Below, one piece after another: positions 36,228 to 44,660 of a stretch of 64,000 bases of DNA. Each line of letters begins with the position of its first letter. Within the stretch, counting starts at the first letter, position 1. A model generated the notes under the pieces. That model saw nothing but the letters and a program-made list of their open reading frames with translations, made no database searches and was not told where the DNA came from. This DNA comes from Baekduia soli (GTDB lineage: Bacteria; Actinomycetota; Thermoleophilia; Solirubrobacterales; Solirubrobacteraceae), in assembly GCF_007970665.1 (NCBI RefSeq), contig NZ_CP042430.1, forward strand, positions 2,604,001 through 2,668,000, in the 5' to 3' direction. A program made the position numbers and the translations under genes.

Positions 36228-37446
36228 GGACCAGCTCGGCCAGCGCCTCGGCGGCCGGCAGCGCGAGCGTCATGCCCAGCATCGAGTAGGCGCCGCTGAC
36301 GTAGACGTTGGCCGACCCGGGCAGGCGGCCGACGATCGGCAGCCCGTCCGGGGCGATGGGCCGCATGCCGGTCCACTCGCCGGCCACGCTGCCCTCGTCC
36401 CACGAGGACAGCAGCGGCCGGACGCCGCGCTGCATCGCCTCGATGCGGCCGGGCACGAGGCGGTCGTTGACGCCGCTGAACTCCATCGTCCCGGCGAGCC
36501 GCACGCCGGTCGTCAGCGGGGAGCACCCGACGTGCGGCTCGGCGAACAGGACGGCGTGCGAGGGCACGGGATCGAGGGCGACGGAGAAGCTGTAGCCCTT
36601 GCCTGCCTCGACGGGGAGCGCCACGCCGAGCATCCTGGTATCCGTGCCCAGCCGCGCGCCGGTGGCCAGGACGACCGCGTCGGCCTCCACGTCGCCGCCC
36701 GGGGTCTCGACGTGGGTCACCGCGCCGCCGCGGGTGGCGAACCGCAGCACGGGCGCGTCCTCGGTGATCTGCACGCCGTGGGCCGTCGCGACGGCGGCCA
36801 GCGACGACATGTAGGAGTCGGGCCGGACGTGCCAGTGCCGGCGGATGACCGCCGCGGCGCGGACGGCGGACGACAGCGCCGGCTCGAGCTCGCGCACCGC
36901 CTCGCCGGTCAGCGGCACCGTGGGGATCGTCGCGTCCCGGGCGCGGAACGCCTCCAGGCCGTCCAGGAACGCCTGGGTGACCGCGGGGTCGCGGCTGGCC
37001 ACGAGCAGGCCCAGCCGGTGCAGCTCGGGCCGGAACCCCAGCGGCTCGAGGTCGGCGACGGCCCCGAACGCGCGGCGGCCGAGCGCCTCGAGTGCGACGA
37101 CGCCGCGCCGGTGCCGTGCCGGCGCGCAGTTGCGCGCGAAGCGCACGAGCCAGGGCGCCAGGCGCGGGAGGTGGCGCGGGTCGACGTAGAGCGGCGAGTC
37201 GCGGTCCAGCAGCGCCCGCAGGCCGTAGGTCGCGAGGCCCGGCTCGGGCAGCGGGCCGGCCTGGGTGGGGCAGATCCAGCCGGCGTTCCCGGACGAGGCG
37301 CCGGCCCCGGTGCGATGGCGTTCGAGCACCACGACCTCCGCGCCGCCGAGGCGCAGGTGCAGCGCCGCCGACAGCCCCGCGACGCCTCCGCCGACGACCG
37401 CGACCCGTCGCGAGCCTGCGATCCCTGCGTCCCCCGGTGCGCGCAT
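36133..37446 (-). CDS. FAD-dependent amino-acid/amine oxidoreductase (DadA/glycine-oxidase type)
   Basis: 437 residues of the DAO family. FAD dinucleotide fold VAVVGGGVAGLSAAL followed by VVLERHRTGAGASSGNAGW; the second flavin segment is ADAVVLATGA; the C-terminal FAD contact is GEWTGMRPIAPDGLPIVGR, then YVSGAYSMLGMTLAL. The SSGNAGWICP motif is typical of D-amino-acid dehydrogenase-type enzymes, which oxidise D-amino acids or glycine to keto acids. It is divergent from the permease remnant and arginine deiminase genes, so amino-acid catabolism is the local theme. Confidence 0.88.
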   Translation of the reverse strand: MRAPGDAGIAGSRRVAVVGGGVAGLSAALHLRLGGAEVVVLERHRTGAGASSGNAGWICPTQAGPLPEPGLATYGLRALLDRDSPLYVDPRHLPRLAPWLVRFARNCAPARHRRGVVALEALGRRAFGAVADLEPLGFRPELHRLGLLVASRDPAVTQAFLDGLEAFRARDATIPTVPLTGEAVRELEPALSSAVRAAAVIRRHWHVRPDSYMSSLAAVATAHGVQITEDAPVLRFATRGGAVTHVETPGGDVEADAVVLATGARLGTDTRMLGVALPVEAGKGYSFSVALDPVPSHAVLFAEPHVGCSPLTTGVRLAGTMEFSGVNDRLVPGRIEAMQRGVRPLLSSWDEGSVAGEWTGMRPIAPDGLPIVGRLPGSANVYVSGAYSMLGMTLALPAAEALAELVLTGRRPEVLAPFDAARFARRAASAARARAAS

Positions 37447-37611
37447 GGGGTGGATCCTGCCAGGTGGCACGATCCCGGACGGTGTGGCGGCGACCCGGAT
37501 CCCGGTCCGTAAAGGTCCGCATGCGCCAACGTAGCGGGCCCAGATGGCGCGGCGCCGCTCGCGGGCGAGGATGGCGCCATTGTCCCCTGCACCGGGCGCG
37601 CGGCGCCCAGA

Positions 37612-37866
37612 GGAGTCCTCGCCCTGGTCGCCATGATCTCGACGTTCGGCGCGCTCAACGGCTGGATCCTGCTCCAGGGCGGCGGACCGCTGGCCGCCGC
37701 CCAGGACGGGATGTCCCCGCCGCAGTTCGCGCGGGTCCACGGCCGCAGGGTGCGCCGGTCTGCGGCCGGGTCGTCTCGTCCGTGCTGGTCGCCGCCGATC
37801 ATGTCGGGCAGCGACCTCGTCGCCGCCCCGCCGCTGACCGCCATCGGGGCCGGCGATGCCCGCTGA
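37612..37866 (+). pseudogene. amino-acid/arginine-type APC permease remnant
   Basis: GVLALVAMISTFGALNGW, then ILLQGGGPLAAAQDGMSPPQFARVHGRR, is the well-conserved middle of APC-superfamily antiporters (the GCLNGWILLQGQ...AARDG region of PotE/ArcD-like carriers). Before and after it the frames break; a continuation (VSSVLVA) appears in another frame at about 37775. Only about 85 of some 430 residues remain. Directly upstream of arginine deiminase, it probably was an arginine/ornithine exchanger. Confidence 0.65.
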
Positions 37867-39097
37867 GCCGGCTCTCGCGCCCGCCGCGACCGGCCGCCTG
37901 CACGTCGACTCCGAGGTCGGCGTGCTGCGGCGGGTCATCCTGCACCGCCCGGGCCTCGAGCTCCAGCGCCTGACGCCGCGCAACAAGGATGAGCTGCTCT
38001 TCGACGACGTGCTGTGGGTCAAGCGCGCGCGGCAGGAGCACGACGCGTTCGCCGACACGCTCGCCGAGCGCGGCGTCGAGGTCCTGGCGCTGCACGACCT
38101 GCTGGCGCAGACGCTCGGCATTCCCGCCGCCCGCCGCGAGGTGCTGCGGGCGACGGAGGAGCAGGTGGCCGTGGGCCCGACGCTCGCCGCGCCCCTGTTC
38201 TCCTGGCTGGGCGGGCTCGGCGACGACGAGCTGGCCACGCGGCTCATCGGCGGCGTCGCGCTCGCCGAGCTGCCGTTCAGGACCGGCGCGCTGGCCGAGC
38301 GCGTCACCACGGCCGACGGCTTCGTCCTGGCCCCGCTGCCCAACCACCTCTTCACGCGCGACACGTCGGCGTGGATCTACGGCGGCGTGACGGTCAACGC
38401 CATGGCCAAGGCCGCGCGCCGCCGTGAGGCGGTGCACCTGCAGGCGATCTACGACCACCACCCGCTCTTCGCGGCCCGGGAGTTCCCGCAGTGGGCGCGC
38501 GACCTGGGCGGCGCGCCCGAGCTCGAGGGCGGCGACATCCACGTCCTCGGCCGGCGCACGGTCATGATCGGCATGGGCGAGCGCACGCGGCCGGGCGCCG
38601 TCGAGCTCCTGGCGCGGCGCCTGTTCGTCGCCGGCGTGGCCGACCGCCTGATCGCCGTGGCGATGCCCGCCGCGCGCTGGGCCATGCACCTCGACACGGT
38701 CATGACGATGGTCGACCGCGACGCGTTCACGGTCTACCCGGGCGTCCGCGACGCGCTCAAGGCCTACACCCTGACCCACGGGCCGGCGGGCCTCGCCGTC
38801 GCCGAGCACGACGACGTCTTCGACGCCATCGCCGAGGCGCTGGACCTTCCGGCCGTCCGGGTGTTCGATACCGGCGGCGACCGCTACGAGGCCGAGCGCG
38901 AGCAGTGGGACGACGGCAACAACGTCCTGGCCCTGGCCCCGGGGGTCGTCGTGGCCTACGAGCGCAACGTCGACACGAACACGCGGTTGCGCCACGCGGG
39001 CATCGAGGTCATCACGATCGCCGGCGCCGAGCTGGGCCGCGGGCGCGGCGGACCGCGCTGCATGTCCTGCCCCATCGAGCGCGACGCGCTCCCCTAG
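37856..39097 (+). CDS. arcA: arginine deiminase
   Basis: 413 residues; hydrolyses arginine to citrulline and ammonia, first step of the arginine deiminase pathway. Landmarks: [17 protein letters not shown], the FTRDTSAW block, EGGDIHVLG, the catalytic His/Asp segment [15 protein letters not shown] and the nucleophile Cys in [13 protein letters not shown] near the C-terminus, all intact. ATG 37856 lies inside the end of the permease remnant. It is followed by a 39-codon ORF and carbamate kinase. Confidence 0.95.
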   Translation: MPAEPALAPAATGRLHVDSEVGVLRRVILHRPGLELQRLTPRNKDELLFDDVLWVKRARQEHDAFADTLAERGVEVLALHDLLAQTLGIPAARREVLRATEEQVAVGPTLAAPLFSWLGGLGDDELATRLIGGVALAELPFRTGALAERVTTADGFVLAPLPNHLFTRDTSAWIYGGVTVNAMAKAARRREAVHLQAIYDHHPLFAAREFPQWARDLGGAPELEGGDIHVLGRRTVMIGMGERTRPGAVELLARRLFVAGVADRLIAVAMPAARWAMHLDTVMTMVDRDAFTVYPGVRDALKAYTLTHGPAGLAVAEHDDVFDAIAEALDLPAVRVFDTGGDRYEAEREQWDDGNNVLALAPGVVVAYERNVDTNTRLRHAGIEVITIAGAELGRGRGGPRCMSCPIERDALP

Positions 39098-39116
39098 GCC
39101 GATCGGGAGGCCGACG

Positions 39117-39236
39117 ATGTCCACCACGCTCACCGAGCTGCCCCCGCGGTCGGCCGTCTGGCCGCAGGCGGCCAACGGCCTGCCGACCGAGCAGGCGCTG
39201 CCGTGCCTGCTCACCGCCGGGCCCGGGCGGGGCTGA
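39117..39236 (+). CDS. 39-residue ORF between arcA and arcC
   Basis: ATG 39117 with gatcgggagg (39101-39110) upstream and TGA at 39234-39236, 3 nt before arcC. The product starts MSTTLTELPPRSAVWPQ and ends TAGPGRG. It fills the slot where ornithine carbamoyltransferase would be expected but has no resemblance to it. It may be a small protein or simply a coupling ORF. Confidence 0.35.
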   Translation: MSTTLTELPPRSAVWPQAANGLPTEQALPCLLTAGPGRG

Positions 39237-39239
39237 GCC

Positions 39240-40166
39240 GTGCGCGTCGTCCTGGCCCTCGGCGGCAACGCGCTCATCCGGCGCGGCCAGCCCGCCGACG
39301 CCGAGGCCCAGCGCCGCAACGTGGCCGTCGCCGCGCGCTCCATCGCCGAGGTCGTCCGCGCCGGCCACGAGGTCGTCGTCACGCACGGCAACGGTCCGCA
39401 GGTCGGCCTCCTGGCGCTGCAGAGCGCCGCCTACCCCGACGTGCGCCCCTATCCGCTCGACGTCCTGGGCGCCGAGAGCGAGGGGATGATCGGCTACCTC
39501 CTCGAGCAGGCCCTGCGCAACGAGCGGGTGGCCGCGCCGGTCGCCACCCTGCTGACCCAGGTCGTCGTCGACCCGGCCGACCCGGCCTTCGCGGCGCCCA
39601 CGAAGCCGATCGGACCGGTCTACGACGCCGCCCATGGCGCCGCGCTGGCGCGCGATCGCGGCTGGACGCTGGCGCCCGACGGCGACGGCGTGCGGCGCGT
39701 GGTCGCCTCGCCCGAGCCGCAGGAGATCCTCGAGCTCGAGACGATCCGGCTGCTGACGGGCGCCGGGGTCGTGGTGGTCTGCGCCGGCGGCGGGGGGATC
39801 CCCGTGGCCGTCTCGCCCGACGGCCTGGTCACGGGCGTCGAGGCCGTCGTGGACAAGGACCTCGCCGCCGCGCTGCTGGCCCGGCGGCTGGACGCCGACC
39901 TGCTCGTGCTCCTGACCGACGTGCCGGGCGTCGTCCTGGACTGGGGCACCGAGGCGGCGCGGGTGGCGCCGAGCCTCGACGTCGCCGTCGCCCGCAGCCT
40001 GCAGCTCGCCGCGGGCTCGATGGGCCCCAAGGTCGAGGCCGCCTGCCGCTTCGCCGACGCGACGGGGCGGCGCGCGGCGATCGGCGCCATGGAGTCCGCC
40101 GGCGAGCTCGTCGCCGGCAGCGCGGGCACGATGGTCCGCGCCCGCATCCCCGCCGGCGTCGCCTGA
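39240..40166 (+). CDS. arcC: carbamate kinase
   Basis: 308 residues; converts carbamoyl phosphate and ADP to ATP, CO2 and ammonia. VVLALGGNALIRRGQ at the start, THGNGPQVGLLALQ, the carbamate-kinase block VVCAGGGGIPV, VVDKDLAAALLA, LLTDVPGV and C-terminal GSMGPKVEAACRFA are all present. The GTG start follows the small ORF by 3 nt. Without ornithine carbamoyltransferase in the cluster, carbamoyl phosphate must come from elsewhere in the genome. Confidence 0.95.
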   Translation: MRVVLALGGNALIRRGQPADAEAQRRNVAVAARSIAEVVRAGHEVVVTHGNGPQVGLLALQSAAYPDVRPYPLDVLGAESEGMIGYLLEQALRNERVAAPVATLLTQVVVDPADPAFAAPTKPIGPVYDAAHGAALARDRGWTLAPDGDGVRRVVASPEPQEILELETIRLLTGAGVVVVCAGGGGIPVAVSPDGLVTGVEAVVDKDLAAALLARRLDADLLVLLTDVPGVVLDWGTEAARVAPSLDVAVARSLQLAAGSMGPKVEAACRFADATGRRAAIGAMESAGELVAGSAGTMVRARIPAGVA

Positions 40167-40387
40167 CCCGACCGCCGGCCGCCGCCGGAGCGCTCGCGTC
40201 CGGCCGTTCGCGGCCTGACCGCCCCTCGTCGATCGGTCCAGTCTGCGTCCAGGCGTGCTGGATCACCCCCCTGGGGTGCCGACCACGTGGGTGACGAGCC
40301 GCGCGGCTCGTCCGGCCCGCGCCCCGGGGCGGGACGTCCCCAGCCGCGTGGCGCCTCGCCCTGCCCGGACCGCGGGCGCCCGCCCGC

Positions 40388-42432
40388 ATGCCGACGACCA
40401 CGCCCACGACCACGCCGGACCTCCGAGCCCGGACCGGCCCTGCCCTCGGCGCCCTGCTCGGCGCGCTGGTGTGCGCAGTCGCCCTCGCGCTGGCCGCCGG
40501 CACGGCCTCCGCGGCCCAGACGGTCGCCACGGCCGAGGCCGACCAGGGCGCGATGGACGGCATCACCGCACGCCCCATCGCCGACACCGCGGCGTCGGGC
40601 GGCTTCGCCGTCAAGTTCGACTGGGCCGGGGCCGACCGCCTGACGACGGTGCTTCCCGCCGACGCCGACGCGATCACCCTGCGCACGCGCGGCGACCAGT
40701 GCGCGGGTGCTCCCGCCTACACGCTCACCGTCGACGGCCGGCCGTTCGCGAGCGACAGCGTCGCCAGCACGGCGTGGACCGACCGCACCTACGCCGCCAC
40801 CCTGCTCGCCGGGCGCCACACGGTCGAGGTGCGATTCACCAACGACCACACCGAGCCCTGGCCGAACGCCTGCGACCGCAACCTCTACCTGGACGCGGTG
40901 ACGTTCTCCTCCGACGCCGCGCCGGTCCCGTCGGTCCCGGCCGTACCGTCGGGCTTCGTCCACCAGTCGGGCACCCAGCTGCTGGACGGCGCCGGCCGGC
41001 CGCTGCGGCTGCGCGGGGTCAACACCGGCGGCTGGCTGATGTGGGAGGGCTGGATCTGGGGCCAGCAGTTCGACTACACGGGCGAGTCGGCGATGATGGG
41101 CAACCTGGCCGCCGTCGTCGGGCAGCCCGCGGCCGACCAGTTCCGCGCCGACGTGCGCAACACCTACATCACGGGTGACGACTTCCGGGCGATGTCGGCC
41201 TACGGGCTCAACGTCGCGCGCGTGCCCATCAACTACCGGCTGCTGGAGGACGACTCCCAGCCGTTCACCTACAAGCAGTCGGGCTGGGATGCCCTGGACC
41301 GCGCGGTGGCCGCGGCCCGGCAGAACAGCGTCTACCTCGTCCTCGACCTGCATGCCGCGCCGTGCAGCCAGGTCTACGGGTTCACGAGCGACTACGTCGG
41401 CCCCCAGTTCCTGTGGTCGACGCCGAGCTGCCGGGACCGGACGGTCGCCCTGTGGCGGGCCATCGCCGCGCGCTACGCCGATCAGAACATCATCGCGGGC
41501 TACGACGTGCTCAACGAGACGATGATCGGTGACGCGCAGCTCCTGGATCTCTACCGGCGCATCACGACCGCGATCCGGCAGGTCGACCCCAACCACACGC
41601 TGATCTACGAGGGCAACAACCTGGCCCGGACGTTCGACGTGCTCCCGGCGCCGCTGGACGCCAACGAGATGCTGAGCTTCCACGACTACTCGTGGATGGT
41701 CCAGGGCCAGGACCTCACGGCGCGGATGCCGGCCTACGACGCGGCCGCGCGGCGCCTGAACGCCCCGCTGTGGGTCGGGGAGTTCGGCCAGGGCTCCTAC
41801 GACGACGTGCAGCGCTACGTGTCGACGTTCGACAACGACCCGCTCGTGGCAGGCTGGGCGGACTGGACCTGGAAGCAGTCCGCGGGCTTCCCGGCGCTGC
41901 ACACCATCCAGCACACGCCGGCCTCGCAGAAGCTGGTCGACTGGATGAACAACTCCTCGCGCCCGCAGCCTGCGCCCGCGGAGGCCGCCCAGGGGATGAG
42001 CGACTTCCTGGCGGCGATCCGGTTCACGAGCACCCAGCCCGACGCACGGCTGCGCGAGGTCCTGCGCCCGACCGGGGTCACGCCGGCGGCGGTGGGCATC
42101 GACCCCCGGAGGCGGTCGCCGCGGCGCCCGCCGCGGCCCGCACCGCGGTCGCGACGCCGGCCCGCAGGCAGACGGCGGCGGCCGAGGCGGCCGCCGCCAA
42201 GAAGAAGGCCGCCGCGAAGAAGAAGGCCGCCGCGAAGAAGAAGGCCGCCGCGAAGAAGAAGGCCGCCGCGAAGAAGAAGGCCGCCGCGAAGAAGAAGGCC
42301 GCCGCGAAGAAGAAGGCCGCCGCGAAGAAGAAGGCCGCCGCGAAGAAGAAGAGGAAGGCGGCCGCAAAGAAGAGGGCGGCCGCGAAGACGGCGGCCGCCA
42401 AGCGGAAGGCCGCCGCCCGCCGCAGGCGCTGA
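40388..42432 (+). CDS. secreted GH5 glycosidase with carbohydrate-binding domain and Lys/Ala repeat tail, apparent frameshift
   Basis: About 681 residues once one C is added to the C5 run 42103-42107. Signal peptide ends near residue 44 (ALALAAGTASA). Residues 50-180 form a beta-sandwich like the Ca-dependent xylan-binding modules (ITLRTRGDQCAG; HTVEVRFTNDH; CDRNLYLDAV). Residues 190-540 are GH5: LRGVNTGGWLMWEGW, Glu377 in YDVLNETMI (acid/base) and Glu465 in LWVGEFGQG (nucleophile). The frameshifted tail, about 100 residues, is Ala/Lys-rich and histone-H1-like with nine AAAKKK units. It acts on an extracellular beta-glucan, cellulose-type or related. The 221 bp before it hold no gene. Confidence 0.85.
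42199..42342 (+). repeat. eight perfect 18-bp tandem repeats (AAAKKK coding)
   Basis: Unit aagaagaaggccgccgcg repeated eight times without change, followed by a partial ninth. It encodes (KKKAAA)n in the glycosidase tail. The identity at DNA level implies recent slippage expansion. Confidence 0.92.
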
Positions 42433-42452
42433 GCGGCCCGGCGCCGCCGTCG

Positions 42453-44452
42453 TCAGGCGGCGACCTCGGCCCGCCCCAGGCGGGCCGCCACGAGGGCCAG
42501 GACCCGGGCGGCGGACTCCTCCGGCGCCTCGCGCTCGGTGTCGAGCGCGATCTCGGGGGCCAGGGGCTCCTCGTAGGGGTCCGAGATCCCCGTGAACTGG
42601 CCGATCTCGCCGCGCAGCGCGCGCTCGTAGAGCCCCTTCGTGTCGCGGCGGATGCACTCGTCCAGCGACGTGCGCAGGTAGATCTCGATGAAGCGCTCGC
42701 CCATGAGCTCTCGCGCCTCGTCGCGCGTCACGCGGTAGGGGGAGATCGCCGCGACGAGGACGCATACGCCGTTGCGCGACAGGACGTCGGCGACGAAGGC
42801 GATCCGGCGGATGTTCGTGTCGCGGTCCTCGCGTGAGAACCCCAGGCCCTTGGACAGGTGCTGGCGCACGACGTCGCCGTCGAGGACCTCGACGCGCTCG
42901 CCGCGCTCCCGCAGCTCCCGGGCGACGAGCGCGGCCACCGTCGACTTCCCGGCCCCCGACAGGCCGGTGAACCACAGGGTGCAGCCCGCCGCGTCGCGGA
43001 GCTCGGGCGGCTCGGGGAGCCCCGCGGCCGGCGCCGGTGCCGGCGTGCCGCCGACGCGCCTGGGGAACCGCCGGCGGCCGAAGAGCACCTCGATGACGCG
43101 GGTGCGCGTCTCGTGCGGCGCGATGACGTCGTCGATGGCGCCGCGCCGCAGCGCCGCGGTGGCCGAGAGCTGGGCCTGCGCGTAGAGAAGCGCGAGGCGC
43201 TCGGCGGTCTCCTCGCCGGCGGGATGCTCGAGCTCGCGCCGGTGGATGATCTCCACGGCCGACCGCGGGCTCATGATCCCGATCTCCGCGTCGTGCCAGG
43301 CGAAGGCGGCGCGGGCGCCGAGGTCCTTGCAGTTCATGGTGATGAACGCCCCGCCGTACGCCTTGCGGACGATGACGGTCACGCGCGGCACCGTCGCGCC
43401 GGCGAACGCCCGCAGCAGCTCGGCGCCGTGGCGGATGACGCCGGCGGACTCCTGGCGGCTGCCGGGCATGAAGCCGGGGGTGTCGACGAGCACCAGCAGC
43501 GGGATGCGGAACCGCTCGGCGGTGCGGATGAAGCGCGCCGCCTTCTGCGAGGCCTCCGTGTCGATGATCCCGCCGAGGTGGCGCGACTGGTTGGCGACGA
43601 TGCCGACGGTGCGGCCGTCCAGGCGCGCGAAGCCGACCACCATGTTGCGCGCCCAGCGAGGCCACAGCTCCAGGAAGCCGCCGCGGTCCACCAGGCCGCG
43701 GATCACCGCGCGCACGTCGTAGTAGCTGCGCGAGCTGCTGGGCAGCTCCATGCCCGGGTCGTCGAGCGGCGCGGGCTCGGGCCGGCGCACCGGTGGCGCG
43801 TCGCCCGCGGTCTGGGGGAGGTAGGACAGCAGCTCGCGGCAGAGCGCGACGGCCTCCAGGTCGTCGGCCGAGACGAGGTGGCACACGCCGTTGCGCTCGT
43901 GGACGCCGGTGCCGCCGAGGTCGGGGGCCGACACCTCCTCGCCCAGGGCCTGGCGAACGATCTTCGGCCCGGTGAGGAACATGGTGGCCTGCTCGGTCAT
44001 CACCACGAAGTCGGTCAGCGCGGGGGAGTAGCACCCGCCGCCGGCAGACGTGCCGGTGATCACGGAGATCTGGGGCACGCGCTGCGCCAGCGCGACGTTG
44101 GCGGAGAAGATCCGGCCGAACCCGCCCAGCGCACCGGCGCCCTCCTGCAGGCGCGCACCGGCCGACTCGATGAAGGCGACGAGCGGGATGCCCTCGCGGC
44201 CGCTGTGGCGCAGCGCCTCGACGATGACGTCGGCCTCCGCGACGCCCACCGAGCCGCCCGACATGCGCGAGTCCTGGGCGTAGCAGACGAGGGGCGGTCG
44301 GCGACGCGGCCGCGCGCGGCGTGCACGCCGACGCCGTCGCCGGGGCGGCCGAGGAGCTCCAGGGAGCCGCCGTCGCAGAGCGCCTCGAGCCGCTCCATCG
44401 GTGTGAGCCGGGCCCGGGCATCGACGGGGACGGAGGTCGGCTGTTGGGTCAC
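42453..44452 (-). CDS. acyl-CoA carboxylase carboxyltransferase fused to APS kinase, apparent frameshift
   Basis: About 666 residues when one base is restored in the G4 run 44291-44294. Residues 1-460 are a biotin-dependent carboxyltransferase (PccB/AccD type): [48 protein letters not shown] and [12 protein letters not shown]; the two crotonase-like halves are complete. After a linker ([14 protein letters not shown]), residues 475-666 are adenylylsulfate kinase: Walker [43 protein letters not shown] and [13 protein letters not shown]. The first would make malonyl- or methylmalonyl-CoA, the second PAPS. GTG start 44452. It is divergent from the synthase operon. I know of no described fusion of this kind. 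Confidence 0.85.
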
Positions 44453-44476
44453 GGAGGATCAGGTCACAGTCGAAGG

Positions 44477-44493
44477 GACGTCGCGGCGACGTC
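44477..44493. promoter_or_regulatory. 8+1+8 inverted repeat near the carboxyltransferase-kinase start
   Basis: gacgtcgc-g-gcgacgtc, perfect arms, 25 bp before the minus-strand start. A possible operator or coincidence in GC-rich DNA. Confidence 0.3.
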
Positions 44494-44533
44494 GCGTGGT
44501 CCGGGACACGGCTGTCCGAGGAGGCGTGGTCAG

Positions 44534-44553
44534 CGTACGAACGCGTTCGTACG
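44534..44553. promoter_or_regulatory. perfect 20-bp palindrome, candidate TetR-type operator
   Basis: cgtacgaacgcgttcgtacg is its own reverse complement over 20 bp. It lies in the 208-bp gap between the carboxyltransferase-kinase start (44452, minus) and the synthase start (44661, plus), 81 and 107 bp from each. Size, perfect symmetry and an AT-containing core in very GC-rich DNA fit a dimeric repressor site of the TetR kind controlling both directions. No such regulator gene is in the window. Confidence 0.6.
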
Positions 44554-44660
44554 ACGGTCAACCAGGAGGGCACCTTGGGGCAGACCTGATGCGGGACCGT
44601 TGACCCAGGTACCGCCGTTGGGTGAGAGTCCCGGCGCTTGTCATCGGCATTGAGATACCT

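Noticed and set aside
39117-39236. Remnant of ornithine carbamoyltransferase
   Set aside because: The 39 residues match none of its motifs (no STRTR or HCLP).
42199-42350. CRISPR-like regular repeat
   Set aside because: The 18-bp units are contiguous with no spacers and code for KKKAAA inside a protein tail.
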